Shown: positions 8,087-17,579, counted from the stretch's first letter. The stretch is 64,000 bases of DNA from JAAZLS01 sp964585925 (GCA_964585925.1 CAZPFS010000002.1:35525-99524); one strand, 5' to 3'. Numbers and translations are program-made. The notes: generated by a model from the letters alone, not told the origin.

Positions 8087-9170
8087 TAATCGGTTATGCC
8101 GCAAGGATGAACATATTTCAATCATCCGGAAACAGCGGCCGAAACAAGCCGATTTTTCCGACATACATTTTATCCACAACTGCCTTCCGGAAATAGATTT
8201 GAACGAGGTATCGATCGGCACTTCGTTTCTGGGAAAAATGCACCGGTCACCTCTGTATATCAATGCGGTTACCGGGGGTACTGCCTGCGCCGAGGAGATC
8301 AATGCCGGTCTGGCCTGGGCCGCAAGGCAGTGGGGCCTTCCGATGGCGGTGGGATCACAACTGGCCGCTCTTGATTACCCGCCTTCGGCTTCCTCCTTTC
8401 GGGTGGTGCGGCGGGTTAACCCAAACGGAGAAATTTGGGCCAATCTGGGTTGGTATGCCAGCCTGGAACAGGCCTGTCGGGCGATAGAGATGATTCAGGC
8501 CGATGCCCTCCAGATCCATTTGAATATCCCGCAGGAGCTGGCTATGCGGGAAGGGGATACCTGTTTCCGGGGCATATTGCAGAGAATAGCCGAAATAGTG
8601 CCTCGGGTGGGAGTGCCGGTAATTGTAAAAGAAGTGGGATTTGGGATATCCTTCGAACAGGCCCGGAGGCTTAATGAAGCAGGAATAGCGGCGATTGACG
8701 TCGGGGGGCGGGGCGGGACCAATTTTTTAAAAATCGAGCACTGCCGGCAAAGCAGAAGGGTATTTCCTGAACTGATGGCCTGGGGTATCCCCTCGGCCAT
8801 CAGCTTGATCGAAACCCTCGGTGCTTCCGCCGGCAATGTGGACATATTTGCTGCCGGAGGCATGGCTTCAGCGCTGAATATGGCCAAAGCACTGGCCCTG
8901 GGGGCCCGGGGGGTGGGACTGGCCGCTTGGCCGGTTTATATACTGCTGAAACGGGGGCGGGAAGCACTGCAAAAAAAGATCGGAAAGTTGGAGCAGGATC
9001 TCCGCAAGATCATGCTGATGGTCGGGGCGGCCGGTATATCCGAACTGCAACAGGTCCCCTTGGTGATCACCGGTTTTACCGCCGAATGGCTGAGGGAGCG
9101 GGGAATTAACCCCGGCTTCCGCGCCCCTATTCAGGAGGCAGGATCTCTGAGACAGGAAACAAAAAAATAA
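8073..9170 (+). CDS. fni: Type 2 isopentenyl-diphosphate delta-isomerase (FMN-dependent)
   Basis: Interconverts isopentenyl and dimethylallyl diphosphate using reduced FMN. The 365-residue protein has the N-terminal RKDEHI substrate block, NAVTGGT, the flavin-binding GGRGGTNF motif and a C-terminal ARGVGLAAWPVY segment equivalent to the family's GA...G phosphate site. The ATG at 8073 overlaps the end of ispH by 14 bases, and starting there aligns the RKDEHI block with known family N-termini; longer in-frame extensions run through ispH and are spurious. Its position after ispH makes a two-step isoprenoid operon. Confidence 0.93.
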   Translation: MNRDNNRLCRKDEHISIIRKQRPKQADFSDIHFIHNCLPEIDLNEVSIGTSFLGKMHRSPLYINAVTGGTACAEEINAGLAWAARQWGLPMAVGSQLAALDYPPSASSFRVVRRVNPNGEIWANLGWYASLEQACRAIEMIQADALQIHLNIPQELAMREGDTCFRGILQRIAEIVPRVGVPVIVKEVGFGISFEQARRLNEAGIAAIDVGGRGGTNFLKIEHCRQSRRVFPELMAWGIPSAISLIETLGASAGNVDIFAAGGMASALNMAKALALGARGVGLAAWPVYILLKRGREALQKKIGKLEQDLRKIMLMVGAAGISELQQVPLVITGFTAEWLRERGINPGFRAPIQEAGSLRQETKK

Positions 9171-9358
9171 GCTTGTTCTACCCGATGACTTTACCCCGGG
9201 CAAGGCATATCCCGCCCACGCGCCCGGCCGAACAGAATTTCCACAATTTTCCTCCATCGGTGATTTTTCAGTATGCTCTTACAGCAATAAAACCTGAATA
9301 ATACGGTTAAAGTGGGAAAAGATATCAAACAGCAATAAACCCACGAGGAGGGATTTCT

Positions 9359-10042
9359 ATGCCCGTCGGCATGATTATATTACTGGTTATCTCAATACTG
9401 GTATTTCTCGGATTGGCCCAACGGGTACTGGATCGCCTGCAATTGACGGATCGGGCCGCTCTTTTATTCATCGGGGCGATGATCATAGGGGGCTTTTTAC
9501 CGGCATTGCCCCTGACCACAAATACCTCCATCAACATCGGGGGAGGGATTATCCCGATAATACTGGTGATTTACCTGTTTCTGAAAGCAGGAACAAGAGC
9601 CGAGAAAAGCCGGGCGGTACTGGCCATATTGATTACCACGGTAGTGGTATATGGAGTTTTAAAAATATTCCCGGTAGAGCCCACCTACGCTTTTCTGCTG
9701 GATCCCCTGTACATTGTTGCTCTGGTGGCGGGAACAGTGGGATACCTGTCCGGGCGTTCGCGGCGTTCGGCTTTCATGGCCGGAACAGGGGCCATTGTTT
9801 TAAATGATATTGTTACCCGGGTGGAGCTGATGTTTACCGGCGGCAGCAGAAAGCTGGTCATCGGCGGGGCCGGAATATTTGACGCGGTGCTGATTGCAGG
9901 ATTGATCGCCCTGGGCCTGGCGGAGCTTATCGGCGAAATCAGAGAACGCCTGGCGGGAGGACCCGACATGGATCGCCCCGAGGTGCTCCTGCAGGGCCTT
10001 GGTTCCTCGGAAGAAGGTGATGACCATGAAGATAAAAATTAA
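9359..10042 (+). CDS. DUF1614 family membrane protein
   Basis: A 227-residue integral membrane protein with about six hydrophobic segments, from MIILLVISILVFLGLAQRVL to a last helix near residue 190, and an acidic tail. The pattern of conserved small residues (NTSINIGGGIIPI, GTGAIVLNDIVTRVEL) fits the DUF1614 family, found almost only in spore-forming Firmicutes and commonly beside spoIIP. GAGGAGGG lies just before ATG. Its last 17 bases overlap the spoIIP start, pointing to coupled translation. The function is unknown; a role in the sporulating cell membrane is inference from context. Confidence 0.85.
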   Translation: MPVGMIILLVISILVFLGLAQRVLDRLQLTDRAALLFIGAMIIGGFLPALPLTTNTSINIGGGIIPIILVIYLFLKAGTRAEKSRAVLAILITTVVVYGVLKIFPVEPTYAFLLDPLYIVALVAGTVGYLSGRSRRSAFMAGTGAIVLNDIVTRVELMFTGGSRKLVIGGAGIFDAVLIAGLIALGLAELIGEIRERLAGGPDMDRPEVLLQGLGSSEEGDDHEDKN

Positions 10043-11195
10043 GGCGCGCCGCAAATCGCAATTCATCATCCTGGCAATTTTAGTGCTGCTTGGGTGGGGA
10101 GGGCTGATGCCGGCGTTGCCGGCTACCCCTGCACAGGCCGTTTCCGAGGACTATTTTGATTTGCACGCTCTCAGTGAGCGGGAGGAAGGTTTTTTTGTGT
10201 TGAAAGATGAAGCCACCGGCGAAGTTATTATGAGTACGGCCAGGGTGCTTCAGGTGGGGGATCAGTTTATTGACGGCCGAAACCGGTCCTATCTGATCAG
10301 CAGAATTGATCAAGATACGGCCTGGGCCGGACGTACCGCCGAAGAAAGCGCGACCACCCCGGAAAGCCGGCCCGCCGGAAACAGGGCCGCCGTTCCGGAC
10401 AGGGCGGAGAAAGAGCTGGTGGGAATCTATCATTCCCATGGTGCGGAATCTTATGTTCCCAGCGACGGATCGGAGAGCAAAGATGCCGGGGGAGGAATAA
10501 TCGAGGTTGGGAGCTCTTTTAGCCGGGCGCTGCAGCAAAAAGGGATTACGGTGGAACACGTCAAGGATACTCATGTCCCTCATGACGCGGGCGCCTATAA
10601 CCGTTCCCGCCGGACAGCAACCAAATTGGTGGCCGACAACCTTGATGCGGTATTTGATGTTCATCGGGACGCAGTTCCGCCGGAGGAATATGACCGGGAC
10701 ATTGACGGGCGCGACCTCGTACAGATCATGATGGTGATCGGCCGCCAGAATCAGAATGTAAACAGCAACAAATCTTTTGCCGAAGGGCTTAAAAAGGTGG
10801 CTGATGCCCAACATCCGGGCCTGATCAAGGGCATATTGCTGGCCCAGGGAAATTTCAACCAGGATCTGTCTCCGCGGGCGATCCTGATCGAGGTGGGAGC
10901 GCATACCAACACCAAAGAACAGGCCGAGCAATCAGTGGCCCTGTTTGCGGATGTGGTAAATACCTACCTCTATGCACAGCAGGGACAAACCGGGGGAGGC
11001 GGCATTGCCGCCCAGGGAGCCTTGAAGTTACTGATTGCCCTGGCATTAGCCGTCTTCATCTACCTGTTGATCTCTGCCGGGAGTTGGGAGGAAATACGCA
11101 AAAAAACGATTTCCTTTTTCAACAGAGAATTTGGCGACCTGGGAAAAGGGTTGAGACAAAAAATAAAACAGAAAGACGATGAACCGGATTCCTGA
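10026..11195 (+). CDS. spoIIP: Stage II sporulation protein P
   Basis: Membrane-anchored peptidoglycan amidase/endopeptidase of the SpoIID-SpoIIM-SpoIIP engulfment machine. The 389-residue protein has an N-terminal membrane anchor, then a low-complexity linker, then the SpoIIP domain: VGIYHSHGAESYVPS supplies the first zinc histidines, FDVHRDAVP the next, and RAILIEVGAHTNTKEQA the catalytic glutamate region. A C-terminal membrane helix (about 325-347) and basic tail follow. I prefer ATG 10026 with AAGGTGA upstream; in-frame starts at 9999 and 10020 are possible. Sporulation control of this block is likely but I saw no clear sigma-E site before it. Confidence 0.93.
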   Translation: MKIKIKARRKSQFIILAILVLLGWGGLMPALPATPAQAVSEDYFDLHALSEREEGFFVLKDEATGEVIMSTARVLQVGDQFIDGRNRSYLISRIDQDTAWAGRTAEESATTPESRPAGNRAAVPDRAEKELVGIYHSHGAESYVPSDGSESKDAGGGIIEVGSSFSRALQQKGITVEHVKDTHVPHDAGAYNRSRRTATKLVADNLDAVFDVHRDAVPPEEYDRDIDGRDLVQIMMVIGRQNQNVNSNKSFAEGLKKVADAQHPGLIKGILLAQGNFNQDLSPRAILIEVGAHTNTKEQAEQSVALFADVVNTYLYAQQGQTGGGGIAAQGALKLLIALALAVFIYLLISAGSWEEIRKKTISFFNREFGDLGKGLRQKIKQKDDEPDS

Positions 11196-11216
11196 TTACC
11201 GGCAGGAAGGCATACC

Positions 11217-12107
11217 ATGGAAAAATATATTATGGCTACCTTCCTGGGGGTCCTCTTCGGAGCGGCGGCACGATTATTGCTCCTGCGATCCGATTATCGC
11301 CAGTACCCCGGTTACCCGCACGGATATATCACTCATTTTTCACTGGGCCTGATCGCGGCCCTTCTGGGAGCGCTGGCCGTACCCGCGCTGGCGGAAAAAG
11401 AATTCACGGCCGTAACTTTTCTTTCCTTGGCTGCCACCCAGTTCAGGGATATCCGGGAAATAGAACGAAAAACCCTGATCGCACTGGATCTGAGCAATCT
11501 GGTTGCCCGCGGCCCCGATTATATCGAGGGCATATCCCGGGTTTTTGAATCCCGAAATTATCTGGTCATGTTCATTTCCCTGCTGGTAAGCGGGGCGGCT
11601 TACTACTTTCATAGTATTTTCGCCATTTTTTTAGGGGGCATAACCCTGGGGGTGGCCCAACGGTTAATGAACGGCCGGGTGGTGGGCCAAATAGCCGGTG
11701 TCCGGCCCGCTGAAATCAGGTTTGAAGGGCCCAACCTGTTCGTAGAAGGGATCCAGATAGTGAACCTGGCCCGGGAGGAGGTCCGGCGGCAGGTAAAGGA
11801 GCGCGGTTTGGGGGTAATTCTGGAACCGATCGACGATGATGCTCGGGCCATTTTGGGCAATAACGGGCAGCGTATGGCCATTGCCCATGATGCCTCGATT
11901 CAATTGGGAATTTACAAGGACATGGATACGGCTGAATTTACCCCGATGCTCAGAAGGGATCTGGATACGGGCCGGGTGGCCATGATTGTCTTTCCTCTTG
12001 AAAAAGATATGGAGTGCCTTTTGCTGGCGGTGAAAAGAGTGCCGGTTTTGGAAAGTTCCACTTCGCGTCCCCTGAAATCGGAGGCGGGGTACAAAGCAGC
12101 CGACTAG
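11217..12107 (+). CDS. YIEGIA family protein
   Basis: A 296-residue membrane protein carrying the diagnostic YIEGI string (DYIEGISRVFE, about residue 100), which gives the family its name. The N-terminal third has hydrophobic helices (MATFLGVLFGAAARLLLL; LGLIAALLGALAVPAL), a further helix pair occupies 115-145, and the C-terminal half is soluble, with VGVILEPIDDDARAILGNNGQR-type sequence. It is restricted to spore formers and lies directly between spoIIP and its proposed capping subunit. Function is not established; a forespore or mother-cell membrane complex is the natural guess. Confidence 0.88.
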   Translation: MEKYIMATFLGVLFGAAARLLLLRSDYRQYPGYPHGYITHFSLGLIAALLGALAVPALAEKEFTAVTFLSLAATQFRDIREIERKTLIALDLSNLVARGPDYIEGISRVFESRNYLVMFISLLVSGAAYYFHSIFAIFLGGITLGVAQRLMNGRVVGQIAGVRPAEIRFEGPNLFVEGIQIVNLAREEVRRQVKERGLGVILEPIDDDARAILGNNGQRMAIAHDASIQLGIYKDMDTAEFTPMLRRDLDTGRVAMIVFPLEKDMECLLLAVKRVPVLESSTSRPLKSEAGYKAAD

Positions 12108-12129
12108 CCGGGGCGAAGAAAGGCGGTTC

Positions 12130-12327
12130 GTGTTGGGGATGATCATCAACGAATCCATTCTGGCGGTGGTGACATTGAATCTTGAACTGGTAAGCGGCGG
12201 GGGGGCGCCGGTATTTTTGGCCCGGGATCAGGCGGAACTGGACCGGATCTCCGCCTACCTGTCCCGGATTACCGGAGGGGTGGCCCATGATCTGGAAAAC
12301 GGAACCTATATTCTGGTTAGGCATTGA
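12130..12327 (+). CDS. Capping complex subunit for YIEGIA
   Basis: A 65-residue soluble protein whose sequence (ILAVVTLNLELVSGGGAPVF...LENGTYILVRH) resembles the small partner named for its association with YIEGIA proteins. It starts at GTG 12130 with GAAAGGCGG upstream; ATG 12139 is an alternative. It follows the YIEGIA gene by 22 bases and precedes a DUF3189 gene, the usual trio. The biochemical role is unknown to me. Confidence 0.75.
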   Translation: MLGMIINESILAVVTLNLELVSGGGAPVFLARDQAELDRISAYLSRITGGVAHDLENGTYILVRH

Positions 12328-12333
12328 TCGCCC

Positions 12334-12888
12334 GTGCTTTGCTCTAAAGCTCCTGTGGAGATGGCTCTCAAGACCCTGGCCTCATTAAGCGGAGCCATAA
12401 ACAAACCCGGTGATAAATTGTTGATATTCCAGTGTTATGGCGGGACCCATTCCTCGGTAACCGCCGCCTCTATTCATCTTAATTATCTTCCCCGCCATAG
12501 AATTCCCGCCAACCAGGAGCTTACCGGCCTGCCTTATTTCGATCGGATTGAAAATAATGATGTAGGCCCCCTCCGGTTCATGGGCCGTGATCGACGTGGT
12601 TTCAAAGTATATATTTTAGGCAGCAGGCGCTGGGGCAAAGAAATACAGGGCTTGCTGAAACTGGTGGCGCCGCTTATGGGGATACCGCCCGGCGGGGTGT
12701 TGCTGGTAAAATGTTTTGGGGGCCTGAATTGGGTATCCCGCACCGGCGGATTTCTCTCTCGCCAGTTGAGGCTGCCGGCGATTGGGCGCCCCCTGGCCTG
12801 TTATGGCATCCGGTTGAGTTACCGCCGTCTTGTTCACCGGGTCGAGCTGCTGGAAAACCGGCCGGAACTTTTTTCTTTGATCGGCTGA
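12334..12888 (+). CDS. DUF3189 family protein
   Basis: The core begins with LLIFQCYGGTHSSVTAASIHL, the typical opening of DUF3189, and continues for about 155 residues with RFMGRD.G..VYILG and a late LVKCFGGLNW repeat-like motif. The Cys-Tyr-Gly-Gly-Thr-His string looks like a nucleotide or metal site, but no activity is known to me. The GTG at 12334 gives 184 residues; since most relatives begin at the LLIFQCYGG strand, the real start may be TTG 12418 or 12421, and no candidate has a strong ribosome site. Its neighbours are the YIEGIA pair and a DUF512 protein. Confidence 0.8.
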   Translation: MLCSKAPVEMALKTLASLSGAINKPGDKLLIFQCYGGTHSSVTAASIHLNYLPRHRIPANQELTGLPYFDRIENNDVGPLRFMGRDRRGFKVYILGSRRWGKEIQGLLKLVAPLMGIPPGGVLLVKCFGGLNWVSRTGGFLSRQLRLPAIGRPLACYGIRLSYRRLVHRVELLENRPELFSLIG

Positions 12889-13056
12889 CTATTTCTGAAG
12901 CCCGGTTTTTGTTGGGGAGGGGGTTCCAGGTTCACTTCAGCAAAAACCACGGTACTGGACCGGAAACACGTCCCCGAACTGTAAGTTGCGCTGGGCCTCC
13001 GGATCTGGGATAATTGAGAAAATATGTTTTACCTTTTTCCGGGAAAGGGGGCCACC

Positions 13057-14424
13057 ATGAACGGGGCCAGGGTGTACAAAGTTACCCCGGGTTCTCCGGC
13101 GGAACAGGCCGGAATAGCGGCCGGGGATAAATTCTGGTGGCCGGGCGGCAAACCGGAGGGGGATATAATCGATTACCGGATCTGGGAAGCCGATCAGGAG
13201 CTGACCTTTTTGGTTAAAACCGGGAGCGGCCCCCTGAGACGAATGACGGTCCGCAAAGATTGTCAGGTACCGCTGGGTTTACAGTTTGATCCCCCGACCA
13301 TTGCGCCCCTGATCCGGTGTGGAAATCGCTGCCTGTTCTGTTTTGTGGACCAGAACCCCCCCGGCTTGCGCAGTTCGCTTTATCTGAAGGATGACGATTA
13401 CCGCCTTTCCTTTCTTTATGGAAACTACATAACCCTCAACAATCTTGAGCGAAGGGACCTCAGGCGCATCATAAAACTACAGCTCTCTCCCCTGTATATT
13501 TCGGTTCATTCCGCCGATCCGGTTATCAGGAGCCGGCTCTGCCGGAACAGGAACGCTCAAAGAGGTCTTTACAACCTGAAATGTTTGCTTGCTGCCGGAA
13601 TAAAAGTACATGCGCAGATAGTGCTTTGCCCCGGTTACAATCTGGGAAAAGAACTGGTAAAAACAATTGTAGATCTGGAAGCAATGGGAAAGTCGGTGTT
13701 GAGTGTGGCGGTAGTCCCGGTAGGGTTGACGGAACACGGGCAACCTCCGAAAATTTTGAGGCGATTAACCACTGAAGAGGCTTCCCGAGTGGCCGAAACA
13801 ATACACAGGCTGCAGAACAGCTTTCGGGCCGGGCGGGGAAGCAGGTTTGTGTTTTTGGCGGACGAGATCTACCACCTGGCCGGGTTGCCATATCCGGAAA
13901 CTGACAGCTACGAGGGATACCCGCAGCTTGAAAACGGGGTGGGAATGGCCCGCCTGTTTATGGACGAAATTTCGGAAATGAACACTTTGCTGCCCGTATC
14001 TTTTCCCCGCCAGTTTAAAATAACCCTGATTACGGGGGTTGCCGCAGGCCACCTCCTTGAAAAACTGATGGAAAAGTTGGCCATGATCAATCGCCTGGAA
14101 GCGGAACTGATCACGGTGGAAAATCGCTTTTTCGGCCCTTCGGTAACAGTGGCCGGCCTGCTTACGGGAAAAGATCTGAAAGAGGGCTTGCAGGACCTTC
14201 TGCCGGGAGAGGCCTTATTTTTTCCGGCGGAGATGCTTAAGGACGGGGATAATCTGTTTCTGGATGGTTTAACCCCCGGCCACCTGGAACGTGTTTTGCA
14301 TACCTCCCTGATCCCGGTGGCGGGTCCCATGCACCTTGCCCGGAAACTCGGCGCGCTGGCTGCGGCGGCCGGCCCAAAATCGGCCATAAAGATCAAGCGG
14401 GGAGGCGAAGCAGATGCCGGGTAA
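13057..14424 (+). CDS. DUF512 family protein: PDZ plus radical-SAM-like domain
   Basis: A 455-residue protein. It opens with a PDZ-like segment (VYKVTPGSPAEQAGIAAGD), then carries a CxxxCxxC cluster motif in RCGNRCLFCFVD, the mark of a radical-SAM iron-sulphur enzyme, and ends in the DUF512 domain (LITGVAAGHLLEKL; VTVAGLLTGKDL). The usual start is ATG 13057 with AAAGGGG six bases before it. It lies immediately before der and overlaps it by 11 bases, a conserved arrangement in Clostridia. Substrate and reaction are unknown. Confidence 0.88.
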   Translation: MNGARVYKVTPGSPAEQAGIAAGDKFWWPGGKPEGDIIDYRIWEADQELTFLVKTGSGPLRRMTVRKDCQVPLGLQFDPPTIAPLIRCGNRCLFCFVDQNPPGLRSSLYLKDDDYRLSFLYGNYITLNNLERRDLRRIIKLQLSPLYISVHSADPVIRSRLCRNRNAQRGLYNLKCLLAAGIKVHAQIVLCPGYNLGKELVKTIVDLEAMGKSVLSVAVVPVGLTEHGQPPKILRRLTTEEASRVAETIHRLQNSFRAGRGSRFVFLADEIYHLAGLPYPETDSYEGYPQLENGVGMARLFMDEISEMNTLLPVSFPRQFKITLITGVAAGHLLEKLMEKLAMINRLEAELITVENRFFGPSVTVAGLLTGKDLKEGLQDLLPGEALFFPAEMLKDGDNLFLDGLTPGHLERVLHTSLIPVAGPMHLARKLGALAAAAGPKSAIKIKRGGEADAG

Positions 14425-15745
14425 CTTGGTAGCCATAGTCGGACGCCCAAATGTAGGGAAATCCACCCTCTTCAACCGTTTGACCTCGGCCCGTTCTGCA
14501 ATTGTGGAAAAAATACCCGGAATTACCAGGGACAGGCTTTACGGTCTGGTGGAGTGGCGCGATCGGCAGTTCACGATTATTGACACCGGTGGTATTACTT
14601 TTGAACGTGAAAACCTGCTGGGCGGACAGGTGCTCCGGCAGGCGAAATTGGCGATCGAAGAGGCGGAGGTGATCTTGCTGGTTTTGGATGCTCGGGAAGG
14701 CCCTACTTCTCTGGATGAAGAAATAGCCGTTTATTTGCGGCGCAGTGGAAAGGCGATCATTCCGGTGGTAAACAAAGTGGATGATCTGGATGATCACAAT
14801 CATGTTTATTCATTTTACAGCCTTGGCCTGGGGGATCTTCACCCGATATCCTCGGCTCACGGCCGGGGCATCGGTGATCTTCTGGACCGTATTTACACCG
14901 TCCTCCCGGAAGAGGCGGATCCGGTTTACCCCTCCGATGCAGTGAAGGTGGCGGTGATGGGGCGCCCCAACGTCGGCAAATCATCCCTGGTAAATACCAT
15001 CCTGGGCGAAGACCGGCTAATTGTCAGCGAACAACCGGGAACCACCCGCGAAGCGGTCGACACCCGTTTTCGGTTCAAAAACAGGAACTATATATTGATC
15101 GATACCGCGGGAGTCAGGAGAAAGAGCCAGATCAGGGGGAAAATTGAATATTACAGCATCCTGCGCTCACTGGAGGCGGTGGATCGCTCGGATCTGGCCC
15201 TATTATTGCTGGAGGGGCCAGGCGGGATTACGGAACAGGATGTCAAGCTGGCCGGATATATTGATCGGGCCGGCAAGGGCTTGCTGCTGGTGATTAACAA
15301 GTGGGATTTGGTGACCGGGAAAGACGAGGCCCGATCTGAATTAACCGAAGAGATCAGGCAAAAAATGTCCTTTGCCGGATATGCTCCTCTCATGTTCATT
15401 TCGGCCTTGACCGGCCGCCGGGTGGAAAAGATCTTTCCGCTGATCAACCGGATCTGGGATGAGCAGCGCCGCAGGGTGCCCACTCCTTGGCTAAACCAGT
15501 TGATCGCAGACGCGGTAGTGATGAACCCGCCACCTACCGTAAAAGGACAGCGCCTGAAAATTTATTATGCCACCCAACCCGGGGTTTGCCCTCCAGCCTT
15601 TGTGCTGTTTGTCAATGAACCCGCCCTGATGCATTTTTCATATCTTCGTTATCTGGAAAATCGGCTCCGGGAAAGCTTTGAGTTTTTCGGAACGCCGATT
15701 AGAATTATTGTCAGGAAAAGAAAAAGGAGAGGAGAATTACCGTGA
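14414..15745 (+). CDS. der: Ribosome biogenesis GTPase Der
   Basis: Tandem-domain GTPase that helps mature the 50S subunit. Two complete G domains are seen: first GRPNVGKS at 10-17 with DTGG and NKVD, second GRPNVGKS near 183 with DTAGVRR and NKWD, followed by the KH-like C-terminal domain ending in TPIRIIVRKRKR. The 443-residue length is normal. It overlaps the DUF512 gene by 11 bases and plsY by four, so the whole block is probably one transcript. Confidence 0.97.
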   Translation: MPGNLVAIVGRPNVGKSTLFNRLTSARSAIVEKIPGITRDRLYGLVEWRDRQFTIIDTGGITFERENLLGGQVLRQAKLAIEEAEVILLVLDAREGPTSLDEEIAVYLRRSGKAIIPVVNKVDDLDDHNHVYSFYSLGLGDLHPISSAHGRGIGDLLDRIYTVLPEEADPVYPSDAVKVAVMGRPNVGKSSLVNTILGEDRLIVSEQPGTTREAVDTRFRFKNRNYILIDTAGVRRKSQIRGKIEYYSILRSLEAVDRSDLALLLLEGPGGITEQDVKLAGYIDRAGKGLLLVINKWDLVTGKDEARSELTEEIRQKMSFAGYAPLMFISALTGRRVEKIFPLINRIWDEQRRRVPTPWLNQLIADAVVMNPPPTVKGQRLKIYYATQPGVCPPAFVLFVNEPALMHFSYLRYLENRLRESFEFFGTPIRIIVRKRKRRGELP

Positions 15746-16371
15746 CCGGCTGCTTTTCCATAGTGCTTGCCTATCTGTTGGGATCTGTGCCTTTTGGCTA
15801 CCTGGCCGGGAGACTGCTCAGACAGGAGGATATTCGAAATTACGGAAGCGGCAATATCGGGGCGACCAATGTAATGCGCCTGTTGGGCCCGGCTGCCGCC
15901 GGAGCGGTACTGGTGCTGGATATAGGTAAAGGTGTAGCCGCGGTCCTGCTGGCCCGCTTCCTGGCCGGATCGGAATTTTGGTGGTGGCTGGCGGCGCTGG
16001 CTGTTTTGATCGGACATTGCTGGCCTCTTTTTCTCGGTTTCAAAGGCGGGAAGGCTACCGCCACCGGCCTGGGCACCTTATTTGTGCTTACCGGGGCAAC
16101 GGTCTGGGGAACCATCCTGATTCTGGCGGGGGTTGTGCTGGCACTGACCCGCTATGTGTCATTGGTCTCAATCCTGGCCGCCGCCGCTTTGCCGTTTCTG
16201 TTGTGGCTATTCAGATATCCTCCGGCCAATATATACATCGGGACAGCCATAGCGGCCTTGGTTATTTACCGGCACCGGGCAAACCTCGGACGGCTGATCA
16301 AGGGAACCGAACCCAAACTCGGCAAGCGAATAGATATTCCGGGAAACAGAGGGGGGGGATCCCCCAAGTGA
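15742..16371 (+). CDS. plsY: Glycerol-3-phosphate acyltransferase PlsY
   Basis: Integral membrane enzyme that transfers an acyl group from acyl-phosphate to glycerol 3-phosphate, the first step of phospholipid synthesis. Conserved blocks are SVPFGYLAGR, GSGNIGATNVMR and FKGGKATATGLG; about five membrane helices and 209 residues fit the family. The GTG start at 15742 overlaps the der stop (GTGA) and has GGAGAGGAG upstream. Downstream it overlaps gpsA in the same way, pairing the enzyme with the supplier of glycerol 3-phosphate. Confidence 0.95.
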   Translation: MTGCFSIVLAYLLGSVPFGYLAGRLLRQEDIRNYGSGNIGATNVMRLLGPAAAGAVLVLDIGKGVAAVLLARFLAGSEFWWWLAALAVLIGHCWPLFLGFKGGKATATGLGTLFVLTGATVWGTILILAGVVLALTRYVSLVSILAAAALPFLLWLFRYPPANIYIGTAIAALVIYRHRANLGRLIKGTEPKLGKRIDIPGNRGGGSPK

Positions 16372-17384
16372 AAGCAGCGATCATCGGCGCCGGGGGATGG
16401 GGAACTGCCCTGGCCACGCTCCTTGCTGTCAAAGGGTATGAAGTCCACCTTTGGGTAAGAAATGTTGATCTTTACAAAGCCATGATCTTAAAACGGGTTA
16501 ATGAGATCTATCTTCCAGGGGTCAAATTGCCCGATCCGATCCGCCCCACCCTGGATCTGGCCGAAGCGCTGTCAGACAAGGGGCTGGTGGTACTGGCGGT
16601 ACCTTCCCACGGGGTAAGGCAAATTTCCGCCAAAATTGCCGATCTTATCCCGGACCGAGCTCTGATCGTCAACGTGGCCAAGGGCCTGGAAGACGGCACC
16701 TATCTGCGCCTGTCACAGGTGCTGGAGCAGGAACTTCCGGAGCGTTATCACTCGCGGCTGGCCATTCTTTCGGGCCCCAATCATGCGGAGGAAATTTCCA
16801 GGGGACTGCCTTCCCTTACGGTGGCCGCCTCTGCCAATCCGAATACAGCCCGGCAGGCTCAGGAAGCGATGATGGTTCCCTACTTCCGAATATATACCAG
16901 CTCCGACCTGGTTGGAGTGGAGCTGGGGGGAGCGCTAAAAAATGTAATTGCCCTGGGAGCGGGGATCCTGGATGGGCTTGAGCTGGGTGATAATGTAAAA
17001 GCCGCTCTTGTTACCCGGGGGCTGGCGGAGATCACCCGTCTGGGGGTGAGACTGGGATCCCGGCCCTCCACTTTTTCGGGACTTTCCGGGGTCGGCGATC
17101 TGTTTGTCACCTGCTGCAGCAGGCATAGCCGGAACCGCTTGGTGGGCTGCAAGTTGGGACAGGGAATCCCGTTGGACCAAATCCGGGAAGAGATGGCCTC
17201 GGTGGCCGAGGGTATTCTCACCACCCGGGCCGCATATCAACTCTCCCGGCAGATGGAGGTGGAAATGCCGATTACGGAAACAATATACCGGGTTATTTAC
17301 CATGGCAAATCTCCACGAGAGGCGGTCGGAGAGCTGATGCAGCGAGATCCCAAAACAGAAATTGAAGGTATTGCCTACAAATAG
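16368..17384 (+). CDS. gpsA: Glycerol-3-phosphate dehydrogenase [NAD(P)+]
   Basis: Reduces dihydroxyacetone phosphate to glycerol 3-phosphate for phospholipid synthesis. The N-terminal dinucleotide fold (IIGAGGWGTALA) begins at residue 5; NVAKGLE, LSGPNHAEE, GGALKNVIALGAG with the catalytic Lys, and the GVGDLFVTC block follow. The 338 residues are typical. The start at GTG 16368 overlaps the plsY stop by four bases. A terminator follows at 17439. Confidence 0.96.
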   Translation: MKAAIIGAGGWGTALATLLAVKGYEVHLWVRNVDLYKAMILKRVNEIYLPGVKLPDPIRPTLDLAEALSDKGLVVLAVPSHGVRQISAKIADLIPDRALIVNVAKGLEDGTYLRLSQVLEQELPERYHSRLAILSGPNHAEEISRGLPSLTVAASANPNTARQAQEAMMVPYFRIYTSSDLVGVELGGALKNVIALGAGILDGLELGDNVKAALVTRGLAEITRLGVRLGSRPSTFSGLSGVGDLFVTCCSRHSRNRLVGCKLGQGIPLDQIREEMASVAEGILTTRAAYQLSRQMEVEMPITETIYRVIYHGKSPREAVGELMQRDPKTEIEGIAYK

Positions 17385-17438
17385 CCACATTTCAGACAGC
17401 AACCGCGCGCACGCCCATACAATTGACCATGATTTGCG

Positions 17439-17470
17439 GCCCCTGACAACTAAATTCAGGGGCTTTTTGT
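17439..17470 (+). terminator. Intrinsic terminator after gpsA
   Basis: A perfect eight-pair stem (gcccctga with tcaggggc, loop caactaaat) is followed by TTTTT, ending the DUF1614-to-gpsA block and isolating spoIVA. Confidence 0.9.
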
Positions 17471-17488
17471 TTTGTATTCACCGGGGGT

Positions 17489-17515
17489 AATATTATGTTT
17501 GCCTCTACATATATA
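17489..17515 (+). promoter_or_regulatory. Candidate sigma-E promoter for spoIVA
   Basis: AATATT (17489-17494), a 13-base spacer and CATATATA (17508-17515) resemble the mother-cell sigma-E consensus (ATATT, about 14 bases, CATACANT). It lies between a terminator and spoIVA, a classic sigma-E gene in Bacillus. Confidence 0.5.
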
Positions 17516-17579
17516 TGTAATGTTAGATTAGATCCTGATCCCCCCGCAAGGGCTGGGAAAAGAAAGGAGGGATGAAGCT

